Shown piece after piece: positions 21,219-32,000 of a DNA stretch of 64,000 bases (the first letter of the stretch is position 1; each line of letters begins with the position of its first letter). The notes below the pieces were generated by a model that ran no database searches, was not told the DNA's origin, and was given only the letters and a program-made list of their open reading frames with translations. Origin of the DNA: Gymnopus androsaceus JB14. Its lineage: Eukaryota > Basidiomycota > Agaricomycetes > Agaricales > Omphalotaceae. The position numbers were made by a program, and so were the translations under genes. The stretch covers positions 17,531 to 81,530 of the forward strand of contig ML769645.1 in NCBI GenBank assembly GCA_009733575.1, in the 5' to 3' direction.

Positions 21219-21493
21219 CATCAGCAAAACCTGTATTTTGCACTCTAATTCCCACAGTGTTACTTAAAATTCCCAGCGCTCCCAAAGCTCTCAGCACTGG
21301 CCAGCGCTTGCCAGTGCTGTCAGAAATATATAATCATACATTATTTCTAAATAAGGTAATTTTGCGGCCTCTGGGAGCTTCTGGGAGCCCCCTCCTGCAT
21401 TGGCCAGACCATCTGAGTGCTGGGACGCTGGAGCACTGGGAACTCTGGACAGTTTGCTCAAGCACTGCCCATGTCATACAGATTTTGCTGATG
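21219..21493. mobile_element. 275-bp MITE (CATCAGC family)
   Basis: The left end CATCAGCAAAACCTGTATT and right end ACAGATTTTGCTGATG are inverted. CAAA occurs immediately outside both ends. AGCACTGG/CCAGCGCT/CTGGGAGC words fill the arms. Confidence 0.8.
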
Positions 21494-21952
21494 CAAACCC
21501 TCCATTTTTATATTGGTGATGTAGACATCCCATGGTGTCCTATAATCCTCATTTCATGTTAAAGGATATTTTTGAGTGTTATTATTTCTATTTTATTGAA
21601 AGTCTCATGAGTGGCATGTCATTCTGTTCAAATTATAGTGATGTGCCGGCTGGGGCCCGGCTCAAAAGCCCCGGCTATGGCTCAGATAGCCCCGGCCAGG
21701 GCTGATCAAAATGTTGAGCCGGGCCTACATGACGGCTAGGACTTGGCTAAGGCCCGGCTCAAGCTCAGGCCCCGGCACAACACATATAGAAAAATCTCAG
21801 TGTTTCTCAAGAAAAAGTATCATACTAGTAATACATCTAATGTAAAATAGATCTTATACATCAAGTACAACCTTATAGAACCTTGCACTGACTGAAAAAC
21901 AGTAACAGACTAAAATCTACATGATTTTTAGACCTGTTGTATACCATTTATC

Positions 21953-22263
21953 TGTTAGAAATAAGAAATGGGGTTTAAATGATTGTGTAGCCGTTTGACC
22001 TCAACTGGGCCCTGAGGCAAATGGGTAAGGTACATGAGCAACTACATACTGTATTTATACCTTTAAGAATGACTATGTCATAGTGCATATAACAGGAAAG
22101 TGGGCACTATGTGAATATCTGTGGCTACTATGCATACAGTAAAGTGGCTACTGTGAGTATATGCATGGATACTGTGGGTGTATGCGCAAATATCTCCTGT
22201 GATATCATAAATTCATAAGTATGTTGTAATGTGGTTAAAATAGATTTTCTGTGAATTCCAACA
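21953..22263. mobile_element. Solo LTR, 311 bp
   Basis: The LTR begins TGTTAGAAATAAG and ends ATTCCAACA, with an exact 5-bp duplication TTATC (21948-21952 and 22264-22268). It shares GACCTC(A/G)ACTGGGCCCTGAG with the solo LTR at 23450, so both belong to one family. Confidence 0.88.
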
Positions 22264-22638
22264 TTATCTTGCTTACACATTGTTCTGTAGCAGAAGATAG
22301 TATTTCATTGCTTGAAATGAGGTTATGAATTGTTCAATAGTTCTGTATTTCTGTAAAATATGGTTAATTTTCACAGAACAAACCTCTAATCCACTATTAA
22401 ATTAGGTGCTCTGAGCCCCAGCCCAACACCCCGGCTCAGGGCTTTCAAAAATCTAAGCCTGGCCTTGAGCCCCAGCAAGCCCTAGAGACGGCTCCGGCCA
22501 GGCCCGGCTCAATCAGGCCCGGCTCCCCTGTCCATCCTTAATACTACTCCATGTAATTACCCCAGAGCTCTCAAACTCACTTTTTTTGAGTGCCTCATCC
22601 AAATAATGTGCTGTTTCAACCAATTTCTTAATCATGCA

Positions 22639-23199
22639 TAGGGTTTCAAAGTACAATGCAATGCAATTTATTTGGTCCAAATCCAATAAATCATGAATTG
22701 TACTGGTACAAGATTTATTGAAAACTGGTTAAACTGTGTACTTGTACTGATTGTACTGATACAACCAGTGCAATACAATACAATTTATGAGTTTAAATCA
22801 GTTCAGATTCAAATTGGTTTATATCAGTATAAACTGACATGAACTGATCATTTACATACTGTTTGCTACCAGATATGTAATGTTTTCCAACATCCATGTT
22901 ATAGGAAGTTCTCATAAACTATTGAAAGTACATCTTGATCAAAATTGGAGTAATAAATGACACTGTAAGCTTTTTTAGTAGGTGTAATGCAATTTTTGCA
23001 CTAGTATAACCTGCTGTAAATGTGTACTGATTTAAACCGATTCAAAGCAGTTTAAGCAATTTTCACGTTTTGAATAAACTGTAAACCTGTACTGATTTAA
23101 ACTGTGTATCAGTACAAGCTTCAGTGATACATTTTGCAGTACAATACAATACAATTTATGATTTATTTGCAGTTTAATGAATTGTACTTCATAACCCTA
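22639..23199. mobile_element. hAT-type MITE, 561 bp
   Basis: The ends are TAGGGTTTCAAAGTACAA and the near-inverse of it (TTGTACTTCATAACCCTA), with a perfect 8-bp duplication ATCATGCA (22631-22638 and 23200-23207). Arms are rich in ACAATACAATACAATTTATG and GATTTAAACTG words. No ORF. Confidence 0.9.
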
Positions 23200-23449
23200 A
23201 TCATGCATCATGTCCAAAAAAAAATCAGAAAGTGGCAATGATTCTTTGTCCAATTTTCAGAGTTTTTTTTTTTTTGTATTATTCATTCTATATTTTTACA
23301 AAGTCAGCCAAAGTCAGCTTGTAAAGATTTTCAGAGATTTTGACGCCCCTGCGCCTACTGAGTTATCACGTGAATTTTGCTAAGTGCCCTTGATTAAGAC
23401 TTAAAGCTTTTACTGATTCAAGCTAAGGGTTAGGCTTAAGGGTATATTA

Positions 23450-23774
23450 TGTGGGAATAAACAATTTAAAGCATAGGCAGTAAAAGAGTTATGATTGAAC
23501 ATTTGACCTCGACTGGGCCCTGAGGCAAACGAGTGAAGTACATACTGAAGTACTACTTGTTTATATACTTGTTAAGAGTTCATATGTCATAAGTATCAAG
23601 TATCATAAGTGGATATCATGAGAAGTAATGATATCACATCGTTGCAAGAGATTACACCATAGTGGGTACTAAGGATAAATAATCCATAGTTAGAATGAGT
23701 GATGTCAGTGATAATAATACTTCTGTAGAGTTGCTGAATCCAGCTTGCAAAACTGAATTTATCAAATTCCAACA
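23450..23774. mobile_element. Solo LTR, 325 bp
   Basis: The LTR starts TGTGGGAATAAAC and ends ATTCCAACA, flanked by TATTA on both sides (23445-23449 and 23775-23779). Same family as the LTR at 21953-22263. It is inserted in a TTAAG-rich palindromic sequence (23390-23445 and 23780-23820). Confidence 0.85.
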
Positions 23775-24270
23775 TATTAAGTCTTAAGTTAAGTTAAGAC
23801 TTAGGGCTTAATGAGAACACTGCATGTTAATGCATAACCATGTAAGTCATACATAACTTAAGGCTACTAACAGCGAGCAGTGGCACAGGTCACAGCGTAC
23901 AGAATGTTTGATTTATGAAGTTGATGTTAAATATGCCGTAATGGATTCGCCAAGTAAATTGATGTTCACTAAGTAAAGTTCGTAAGTGTGGGAAAAAATA
24001 AGTTAACTTGATTGAATTGAAATAAGTTAAATAAGTTAGCAAAATAAGTTACTTTGCTCCCACTCTAGTGTAAGTGTGAGGAGTCATTGTGGCTTGAAGA
24101 TATGAGAGTGAGCACTGGTCCAAATTGCGTCGAACCTTGCATCATGGGGCTTCTATAAAGTATCACATAGAAGAAGCCTAAACCTTATACAAACTAGCTT
24201 TAATTTGGGAGCACGTTGGCAGGTGGATGGGGTAATTGGGTGAGCGAAGCGAACCCGATTCGAGAAGATG

Positions 24271-25128
24271 GAGGCTGGGATCGTATCCGATGTGAAGGTA
24301 TGATAAAGAAGCGGGGATGCACATAGGAGGCTGGTGAGCTGAGCCCCATGTACGAGAGACGACGACAGAATTAGGGGAGCACAAGGTTATCGTGACGGAG
24401 AGTACGTGTCATATTGGGGTTCATTGATCAGGAAACCCATATGATGGTATAAATCGTCAGTACGGAATCTGAAAAAAGAGGGATACGCAAGGATACACAT
24501 ACCTAATCCAGTGCAAATGACTCGTATCCAGAAAAGAACTTGAGCTCATCCCTCCTCAGACTCTATCCACCTCATGCGACAATCGCTGACGCTTTCAGCT
24601 CGAAGAAACCCAATTCGTCACTGGATGAGCACTAAGACACAACAAATTCCAGGAGGGAAAACTCGGTGGTATGGTCGACTCGGGACAGGTTCTGCCACAA
24701 TGTACTAACGCGAGGAAAGACCATCTGAAAGTGAAATCCAGTCCGGTGGTGCTGCGCACGACAGCGCTCGAAGAGAGCGAGAGACGATGACTGAGAAAAT
24801 GGCTTTGGGGACACAAGTGATGGGTCCTGTGACTCAGACGGGCTACGGCGTAGACATGCCATTGCGGATGAAGAACAGGATGGTTCATAAGCGAGGAACC
24901 TTCCAAAATTCGCCTGTGTTGACGAAAAACCATCGCGCAGATTGCATCCCTGAATACTGTTCCTAAGGCCTCTCGCATGTTGCGCTTATAAGTATGATAT
25001 ATCCCTATTGGATGTTAGACGCCAACCATTTGATTTGAAGAAATAAAACATAGAATCACGCAGCGCACAAAGTCTCAAGCCATAAGTACGTACAACGAAA
25101 ATGCTTACACATGTCAACTTTCAGTAGA
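24271..25128. other. Interval without a recognised gene
   Basis: Base composition rises toward gene-like values between 24240 and 24980, and a minus-strand frame of about 125 codons is open at 24595-24978. It has no recognisable domain and its amino-acid content is not convincing. It may be the degenerate 3' remains of another gene. Confidence 0.4.
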
Positions 25129-26472
25129 CTAATCCTCTTCGAAACCTTTCTTCACCCAATCCAATATCTTCGGTGTCAACGTCTGCCTCTCCCCCAGTGG
25201 TTTATCCGCCACCTGAAAATCAAAGTACGGATCATTATGCACTCCCCCCTCAATCTCGAAGAACTCTGCTTGTCCATGCCACGGCTTAATCTTATCCTCA
25301 AAGAACATACGACCACTGTCCTGGAGACACTCTGCTCCTCCAGTCGAGACAAACACCCTGTCAACAACATCCGACAAGCCACGATACCAATCAGCTGGTG
25401 CAAGGATAGGTTCAATATACATCACGTCCGACGGCGTTTGTACACCCGAAAGGACGATGGATCCCCAAGAAAGAAGTGATTTGGCACTAATGATATCGGA
25501 GTGATCGTTTGCGTTGAGCGAGGGTACGATACCTTTCTCAGCTTGGGATCCAACGCCCGTCATGGAGATCCAAGGCGACATCATGTAGGCTCCGCGAAGG
25601 CGGATACCAGGAGGATGATGGGGGGAGAGAAGAGTGGATGAAGCATTGAAGAGAGGACTTGGGCAACGAGGTTGCCGCCGGCAGAGTCCCCGACAAGTTG
25701 GAGACTCGAGGGCTTGACATTTTCGGTTGTGAGGAGGTGTTGGATTGCTCGGCTGGCTTGCCAGAGAGGAGCGGGGAACTGTCCGACGGGGATGAGAGCT
25801 AGATGGGTTCATGATAAGAGGAAGGAATATATAGGCGAGAGAGATAATGCTTACAGTAGGACATAATCGCAATTCCCACTTCGATGCCTTGCTTTTCCAG
25901 CTCCAACTGGATATATCTCCAGAATGGAATCGTGAATTCTTGTACGGGGACTATATACGCTCCGCCTGCGTTCCAATATATCAGTTGAACGCTAGAAAGA
26001 TGTACGAAAACATCATAACATACCGTGGCAATAAAGCAGCACTTTCTCCGTCCTCTTGGGTCCAATCCATAAAAGCTTTCCACCATCTTCCAGCTCGTCT
26101 ATAACGATCGGAAGATTTTCCTTCCTAGCCCAGCTCGAATAAATCCCGACAGAAGTCCCCATAAAATACTGCTGCTCTGCGCCTGAGAGGTTATCCGTGA
26201 GATATCGGAATGCAGTGTCCCCAATGACGCGTTTGAGAGATTTTTGTTTGCTTCGAGCGACGAAGGGTGAGAGGAGGGCTTCGGTAGCTAGGACTGGAGC
26301 TGAGAAAAAGGTGGTGTCAGGTGTAGCCTTAGAAACTGTGAGTGCACTCACCAAGGAACATGACTTTGACACTCATCCAAAGATACAGCGGCCAGCTTAC
26401 CGCTGCATACTTGGATTCGTCCAATTTAGGCGGCGTAGTATAAGTGTCAGGAGTATAGATGTGAGGAGCCAT
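25129..26472 (-). CDS. Alpha/beta-hydrolase fold-3 (HSL-like) esterase, with a frameshift
   Basis: Four exons read cleanly: 26472-26352, 26299-26024, 25965-25855 and 25798-25129, with GT-AG introns of 52-58 nt. Exon 1 starts MAPHIYTPDTYTTPPK, followed by a hydrophobic N-terminal anchor-like stretch. The second splice junction creates the oxyanion-hole motif HGGAYIVPV. Exon 4 has the nucleophile elbow GDSAGGNL, a likely catalytic Asp in AECLQDS and a His in GGVHNDPYF, so the full Ser-Asp-His triad is visible, as in hormone-sensitive-lipase-like esterases and steryl acetyl hydrolases. Between the nucleophile elbow and IRLRGAYMMSPW a run of six C residues (25619-25625 region) puts the two halves one base out of frame; a seventh C would restore it. 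This is either a true lesion or a homopolymer error. A MITE sits 38 bp upstream of the start codon. Confidence 0.82.
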
Positions 26473-26509
26473 TGTGGCTTGAAGATGTTGGAAGTTGGGA
26501 AAGTGAGCA

Positions 26510-27162
26510 GGACCCCGGAAACTACCGCCAGGCCTTGTCCGCCTCGGTGGCCTAAAATACGCTATTATTTTGAGCTCAAATACGCTATTTCGGACAGGGA
26601 CGGTCACGTGAATTGCAAAAAATCGAATAAAATCCCTAAAAAAAAATCCAGAACGCTCTGCGCAGCTTCTACAACTCTTCCAGCATCTTAAAATCTTTTC
26701 TGAGACACCTTCCGGACGGGATCCTGATTTTTAGAGCAGGTAAAGTCTTAAGGGACTTTTTTGTAACCCTCTTTTGGAACGCACGCCATCGTTTCCCCGA
26801 ACGATCATCAAACGCATACTGTTATGCTGTGAGCCAGTCAATGCATCAGTCCCGAGATGGCACAATACATTTGCGACAGGGGCATGAACGTGAAGTACAT
26901 TGCAATTCTGTTGTACCTCTGTACATCGCGAATCCGTTGTACATCTTAGGCTTCGCGCATGCGTCAAGCTTGCCCAGAATTGGGCCAGAATATGATAAAA
27001 ATTTCAGTTCGGCGCTGACGCGCCGGCCTAAAGTACGCTATTCTAGGACAGGGAATGTGAGCTTCTGCCCTAAAATACGCTATAATAGGACAGGAAATTC
27101 GCCGAAATCGCCCCCTAAAATACGCTATTCCGGACAAACCTTGGGTGTGGTTTCCGGGGTCC
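26510..27162. mobile_element. 653-bp inverted-repeat element in the hydrolase promoter
   Basis: The left end GGACCCCGGAAACTAC and right end (GTGGTTTCCGGGGTCC) are inverted. Absence of this sequence from the duplicate copy (24075-24140) defines it as an insertion. It contains at least five copies of TAAAATACGCTATT, most followed by (C)GGACAGG, near both ends. No ORF and no clear target duplication. Confidence 0.8.
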
Positions 27163-27413
27163 TCGTTGGTCCGAATTGTGTCGAATATGCATCATGGGGC
27201 TTTATGGCACATTGAATGGAAGCTGACGCCCTATACAGACTAATTCGGGAGCACACTGGCAGGTGGAATTAGACAATTGTATGTAACGGTTGAACGGTTG
27301 AGAAAAGATGGCGAAGAAGGACATAGTACAGACGCGTTGCAGGCGCAAGTCAGGTGGTTCGCCCGGCTCCGGATTCGGTTACCTTTTTTCCGAAGTGCTC
27401 GCTTCCTCTAGCC

Positions 27414-27650
27414 ATGGCCTCAACTCACGACGCCAGCGCTCAGAATGCTGTGGATATGGCAAATGCGAGGAATCAAGCATCGATAGATGTTTCCAGCGTC
27501 AAGCATTTCAAATTGCGAATAGACGGAAAAGAAGAATGGCAGAGGAAGGAGAACCTGATTCGAAAAAGGGCGTGTCTGATAAAGGTACAAGGTGAAAAAA
27601 CGACCTTAGTCAACGGTGAGCTCGTCAGTGACTATGAGAACAGGGAATAA
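27414..27650 (+). CDS. Short host-like ORF, possibly a truncated acyl-CoA oxidase N-terminus
   Basis: The frame starts MASTHDASAQNAVDMANARN and continues QASIDVSSVKHF, then GKEEWQRKENLI, ending at a TAA at 27648-27650 (78 aa). The AR..ASIDV....F..GG-like/W.R.E pattern is reminiscent of the extreme N-terminus of fungal peroxisomal acyl-CoA oxidases, but everything downstream is missing, so this is a weak suggestion. It is divergent from the hydrolase gene. If it is a genuine gene remnant, it has been cut after the first exon. Confidence 0.3.
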   Translation: MASTHDASAQNAVDMANARNQASIDVSSVKHFKLRIDGKEEWQRKENLIRKRACLIKVQGEKTTLVNGELVSDYENRE

Positions 27651-28420
27651 ATGACGCAAACAGAAAAGTAGGTCTTTGGGCTGGAGCAAACAAGGTACCT
27701 ACCGCTCTGCATGTTACTGGTACGCGTTCGTTCTAAAACAAATTCGCCAATTTACTAAAAATGACACGACAATTTGAATAGCATTCGAACCGTATTCCTT
27801 CTCCAAGCTTCGCAGGAACTCTTAGATAAATACGCTGGACCTACAGCTACGCGTGCAATTATTGGTTGTGACACGCAAAAGCAAAAAGCAACGCCGCTAC
27901 ACTCGAGACGACAGTGACGTATATTCCAAACATTTCTTTGATGTTTCTTTCTTGTTTCTTTCACTCGTTCCACCACTCTTCACGTCGCTGGGCGGGTTTT
28001 CATGCGGGAGCTTTTGGCACTTATTCCTCCTCATGCGAGCAGCTCTACGTCTCATTCCTGGCATTATTTTCGGCTGGCTACCATCACAGAATCCTCTGGA
28101 CCGTCAGCGATCTCGTTGACCTTCTTGTGAAGTGCCGGCGCTTACTTTACGTTTGGGCCCTTTGTTACTTATGATCATGACTCGTTTACTTGTTTATCGC
28201 AGTAAGTCAGTAATATGGAAATATCAGATAATCTTCCACCAGCCTACCTCTTGTCACCACACGCCTACGCTTGCCTTCCAGGCTTGATTTACTATGGACT
28301 CAACGATCATTGACGAATGGTTTCGAAATTGCGGTGGATAAGCCAGACTGTGGCTAGTTCGGAGTAATTAGAATGTGTGTGTGTGTTTGGCTGGGCTTTA
28401 GCCCCGCGCTCCCGCCCGTG
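27651..28420. other. Interval without a recognised gene
   Basis: Two overlapping plus-strand frames of 86-88 codons at 27853-28174 show no domain. A (GT)n tract lies at 28374-28386 just before the copia insertion site. Confidence 0.45.
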
Positions 28421-28941
28421 TGTTGAAGCAGACATATGATCAACAAATGGTGAGATGCATTACTCACCTGGTTATGTAGCAAGTAGACTGGTCTGGAGGA
28501 CTAGTTGGAGAGCGAAGAGTTCTTGTATAGACAAGTAGTAGTACAACTGAGTGTGCTAAGGAGTACGGTAAGTACCTACAGTATTTATACTAAGTACAAC
28601 TACAACTATACAGTATCATAGTAAGGTGGCTTAGGGCATAGGGTATGATCATAATGGTTCAACAGCATGTAAGTACGATGTAAGATTGAGTAATTATGAC
28701 TACGTTCGACTACTATTGTATTGAACAGTTCATATGCTTCATAAGCGTATGTATCATATTTATAGAACTAGCGAATGGCATAATTACAGTGTCTAGTATG
28801 CTTATTGAGCAAATACAAAGACAGTGCTGTTGCCTTATGTAGCGCAGCTACAAAGGTGTTTCAAGGAGTATTAACGGGACGAAAGACTCATGTCGAGTTG
28901 ATTGATGACGTCACTATTGTAAGCATCAGATCCTTTCAACA
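28421..28941 (-). repeat. 3' LTR of the copia element
   Basis: 521 bp, TGTTGAAGCAGAC to CTTTCAACA as written on the plus strand; preceded by CCGTG. Confidence 0.95.
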
Positions 28942-29019
28942 CTCCCCCTCGCTAAGAGTAGTGATAGGGAATTTAAGCTTTAAGGACTTAGAACCACATT
29001 CTAGTTTTTGATATGACTT

Positions 29020-32000
29020 AGCGTACGGTCATCGAAGATTTGTTCAAAGAAATGTAATACCAAGGAGATCTCGGAATTTCTTGAATTTAATCAATGCGAG
29101 ATTCTTTGTCAGAATATCAGTAATGTTATCTTCGGTTCAAACATAGAATAGTTCGATGTGTCCATTTTCAATCTTTTCCCGAATATAGTGGAAGCGAATA
29201 TCAATGTGTTTCGTTCTTCGCTCTTGAATTGGATTAGAAGCGAGGAAGATCGAACCTTGATTATCACCACATAACGGTAATGATTGAATAGGAATTCCGA
29301 TCTCATTGAATAAAGATCAAAGCCACTTGAGTTGTCAACAAGAGTCGGACAATGCCATATATTCAGCTTCGGTGGACGAGAGTGCAACAGTTTTCTGTTT
29401 ATGGGAAACCCAACAGATTGGAGCAGCGGCCAATTGTATGATCATCCCAGTATGTGATTTTTGGTCATCTGGATCAGAGGCCCAATCTGAATCACAGTAT
29501 GCCATGAATCCTTCGTCGGAGTTACCGTCAAACACTATTTCATATTTCCAAGTATACATTAAGTAACGGACGATATGAAGTGCTTTGTTTAGGTGATCTG
29601 GACTTGGATTGGCTGAGTATTGACTCATTTTTATGACAGCGAAATCGATGTCAGGGCGTGTGCCAAGCATTAGATACAATAGAGATCCAATGACTTGTTG
29701 AAACTTTTGTTGGAGTTTTGGATCGACTTTTCCATCGTTTTCACGAGGATTTCATGAAGAAGGTAATGGGGTGTGAGCATCTTTAAAGTTTGACATCCCA
29801 AATCATTTAATGATTTTATCGAGATAATCACATTGATCAAGGATCAACTTCTTTTTAGATTGGTCTCTTCTAATGCGCATTCCTAGGAACTCTTTAGGTT
29901 CACCAAGATCGCGACATTCCCATGTTTTCATGAATTGCTCTTTTTTCTTCATTACCAGGGATTTGTCAGATCCCATGAAGAGAGCATCGTCTACATATAC
30001 AATGGCAATTACAGTTTTGCCTTTTTCTTTGAAGGTGTATACGCCGCCATCTGAACTAGTGCACTTGAATCCTAGTTTACCCATGGATCGATTCATTTCT
30101 TTCCACCAGGATAAGCCACTTTGTTTCAGACCGTATAATGAACGATGTAACCGCCAAACCTTGGTTTTGTCCTTAACGAAACCTTCGGGTTGTTCCATAT
30201 AGATCTCTTCATCAAGCTTGCCGTACAAATAAGCCTGTTTGACATCTAAAGCCTGGATTTCCCAGTCTTCTAAAGCGGCTAAAGCGAGAAGAGTTCTAAC
30301 GGTTTTGAATCGCGCGACTGGCAAAAACAACTCGTTATAATCGATACCAAATTGTTGTGAAAAGCCTTTAGCGACAAGTCGGGCTTTGTAGCGACCATCT
30401 TTCTTTTTATTAAAGACCCAACGACATTTGATTGGTTTACAACCGTGAGGGATTTTGACTTCCTCAAATACTTTGCGTTTGCAGAGTCCGTCCAGTTCTT
30501 CTTTACATGCATGATCCCATTTCGCCTGTTCATCAACAGGAAGATGCCGATAATGCCGAGTAGAACTCCAGGCATCAGGTGTACTTGAAAGGAAACTTTT
30601 AAGTTCCATTTCGTAAGTAAAGGGAATCGATTGCGAAAGTAAGAAGTTTTGTAATTCTACTCCCCCTTCCTGAACTATACGAGATAGGTTAATCTCTTCA
30701 AACAATGGTTCTTCCTGTTCATGATCTTCATCCCACGTTTCTTCTCGAATGGGGGATGCCGGTGGAGTGTCAAGATCTATAGGAGATGCATGACGATTGG
30801 GATCATTGATAGGTTGTGTACTTGTACTAGGCTCGTTTGGTTTAGGAACATTGACACGAACTTGACATTTTTCTTCGATCTTTTTATTTCGATCTACTTT
30901 TTTGTCTAGTGCAAGTGTCATTTAGAGTATTCTCTTTGACCTTTTGAGCTTGTCTTTTCCAAGTAGAAGCCTTGCGAATGTTTTCGCGAGTGGTAGGAAT
31001 TAAACCAGGACGAATAGGAGCAGTTCGGGTGCGGACAGGATTTTTACTTTTCCATTCAGCAATAGCTTCCGGGTCATACCAATGAGGTTTAGGTGGGACC
31101 GGTGGAGGCTGTTCGTGAGGAATTTCATTATCATGAGGGGTAGGAGAATGTGGACGTTCCGGACTGTTTTCTCGTGATGTGCGCCGAGATGTGGGTGCAT
31201 TTGTATAAATGTCATTGGCATCATCCAGATCATTGTCAAAATTTCCTGGCTGTACAGGAGAATGATCTGGTTTATCGGGAGAAGTAAACGGGATATGACT
31301 AGGATCATAAGGATTGTTGTCATCTGAAGATCCGTCGTCAGCAGGATCATCAGTTGGTCGTGTTGGGGGTTTATCACTTGGTATGATAGGACTAGGTTTA
31401 TTGGAGGGTTTGTGACTCTTGTCAGATTCACGGCAGCGTGGAAACCAATCTTCAATAAAGCGAGCTTGAGCACCATAGTATAGCGCATTATTACTACGCA
31501 TGAAGATATATCCTTTGCTTCCTGTGTCATAACCAATGAAAATCATTTGTTAGGAAGCGTCGCGTTTCCTAACGAGTCTGCACACGTCCGATCAAACCAG
31601 CGGCTGATGGACCGGAAATCCGATGGCAATAGCCTGCCGGTTTTTGACAGGCGCCCAAATTCCTGTTCTTTCTCTTACTGCCACGACGCCACAACAACGC
31701 ATTCCCAACCACTAAATTCCGACGTCTACGGTCATCTATCCCACAGTTGCTGTTTTGAATGTCTTAGCGGCGCTACCAACGAAATCCCCGATATTTCCTC
31801 TCAACAAATCGACTCTTACCCCAAATTCCCCAATATTCCAAACCCTACAAGACCAGTCTCGACACAACTCCCATATCCATTTGTTTCTCATACCAAATTC
31901 CCTATTCCATCGTCCTTTCATTCGCTTACTATCGCTAGGGACCGGGACCCATTCCAACGACTCAATATGACTTGCAACTATACTCGGAATTGCGTTGTCA

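Larger units (their letters stand above)
21136..22540. mobile_element. hAT-type MITE, 1.4 kb with two insertions
   Basis: The ends are TAAGGATGGACAGGGG and the inverse CCCCTGTCCATCCTTA, with a perfect 8-bp duplication ATACTACT (21128-21135 and 22541-22548). Subterminal GCCCCGGCTC/GAGCCGGGC words cluster at 21643-21780 and 22410-22520. Removing the nested MITE (21219-21493) and solo LTR (21953-22263) leaves about 0.8 kb. Its first bases match those of the MITE at 2819, so they likely used related transposases. Confidence 0.9.
17103..24065. mobile_element. 7-kb TE nest bounded by a TAGTGTAAG duplication
   Basis: The interrupted hydrolase duplicate gives both edges: TAGTGTAAG at 17094-17102 and again at 24066-24074 (an 8- or 9-bp duplication). 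The ends are imperfectly inverted: GATGACTACCAAACTAACTTAT on the left, and the complement of the right end reads GAGTGGGAGCAAAGTAACTTAT. AACTTA/TAAGTTA words cluster inside both ends (17110-17220, 17640-17690, 23995-24055). Interior insertions include solo LTRs at 19323, 21953 and 23450 and hAT MITEs at 21136 and 22639. No transposase was recognised; short ORFs at 17365-17592 and 17917-18285 match nothing I know. Confidence 0.6.

Noticed and set aside
21643..21800. Separate hAT element starting TGATGTGCCGGC
   Set aside because: No matching inverse end; more simply the internal GCCCCGGCTC word block of the 21136-22540 MITE.
24595..24978. 127-codon minus ORF as a gene
   Set aside because: No domain; the overlapping second frame is equally open; residue content is not convincing.
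29873..30202. Plus-strand ORF opposite the reverse transcriptase
   Set aside because: Shadow frame of copia pol.
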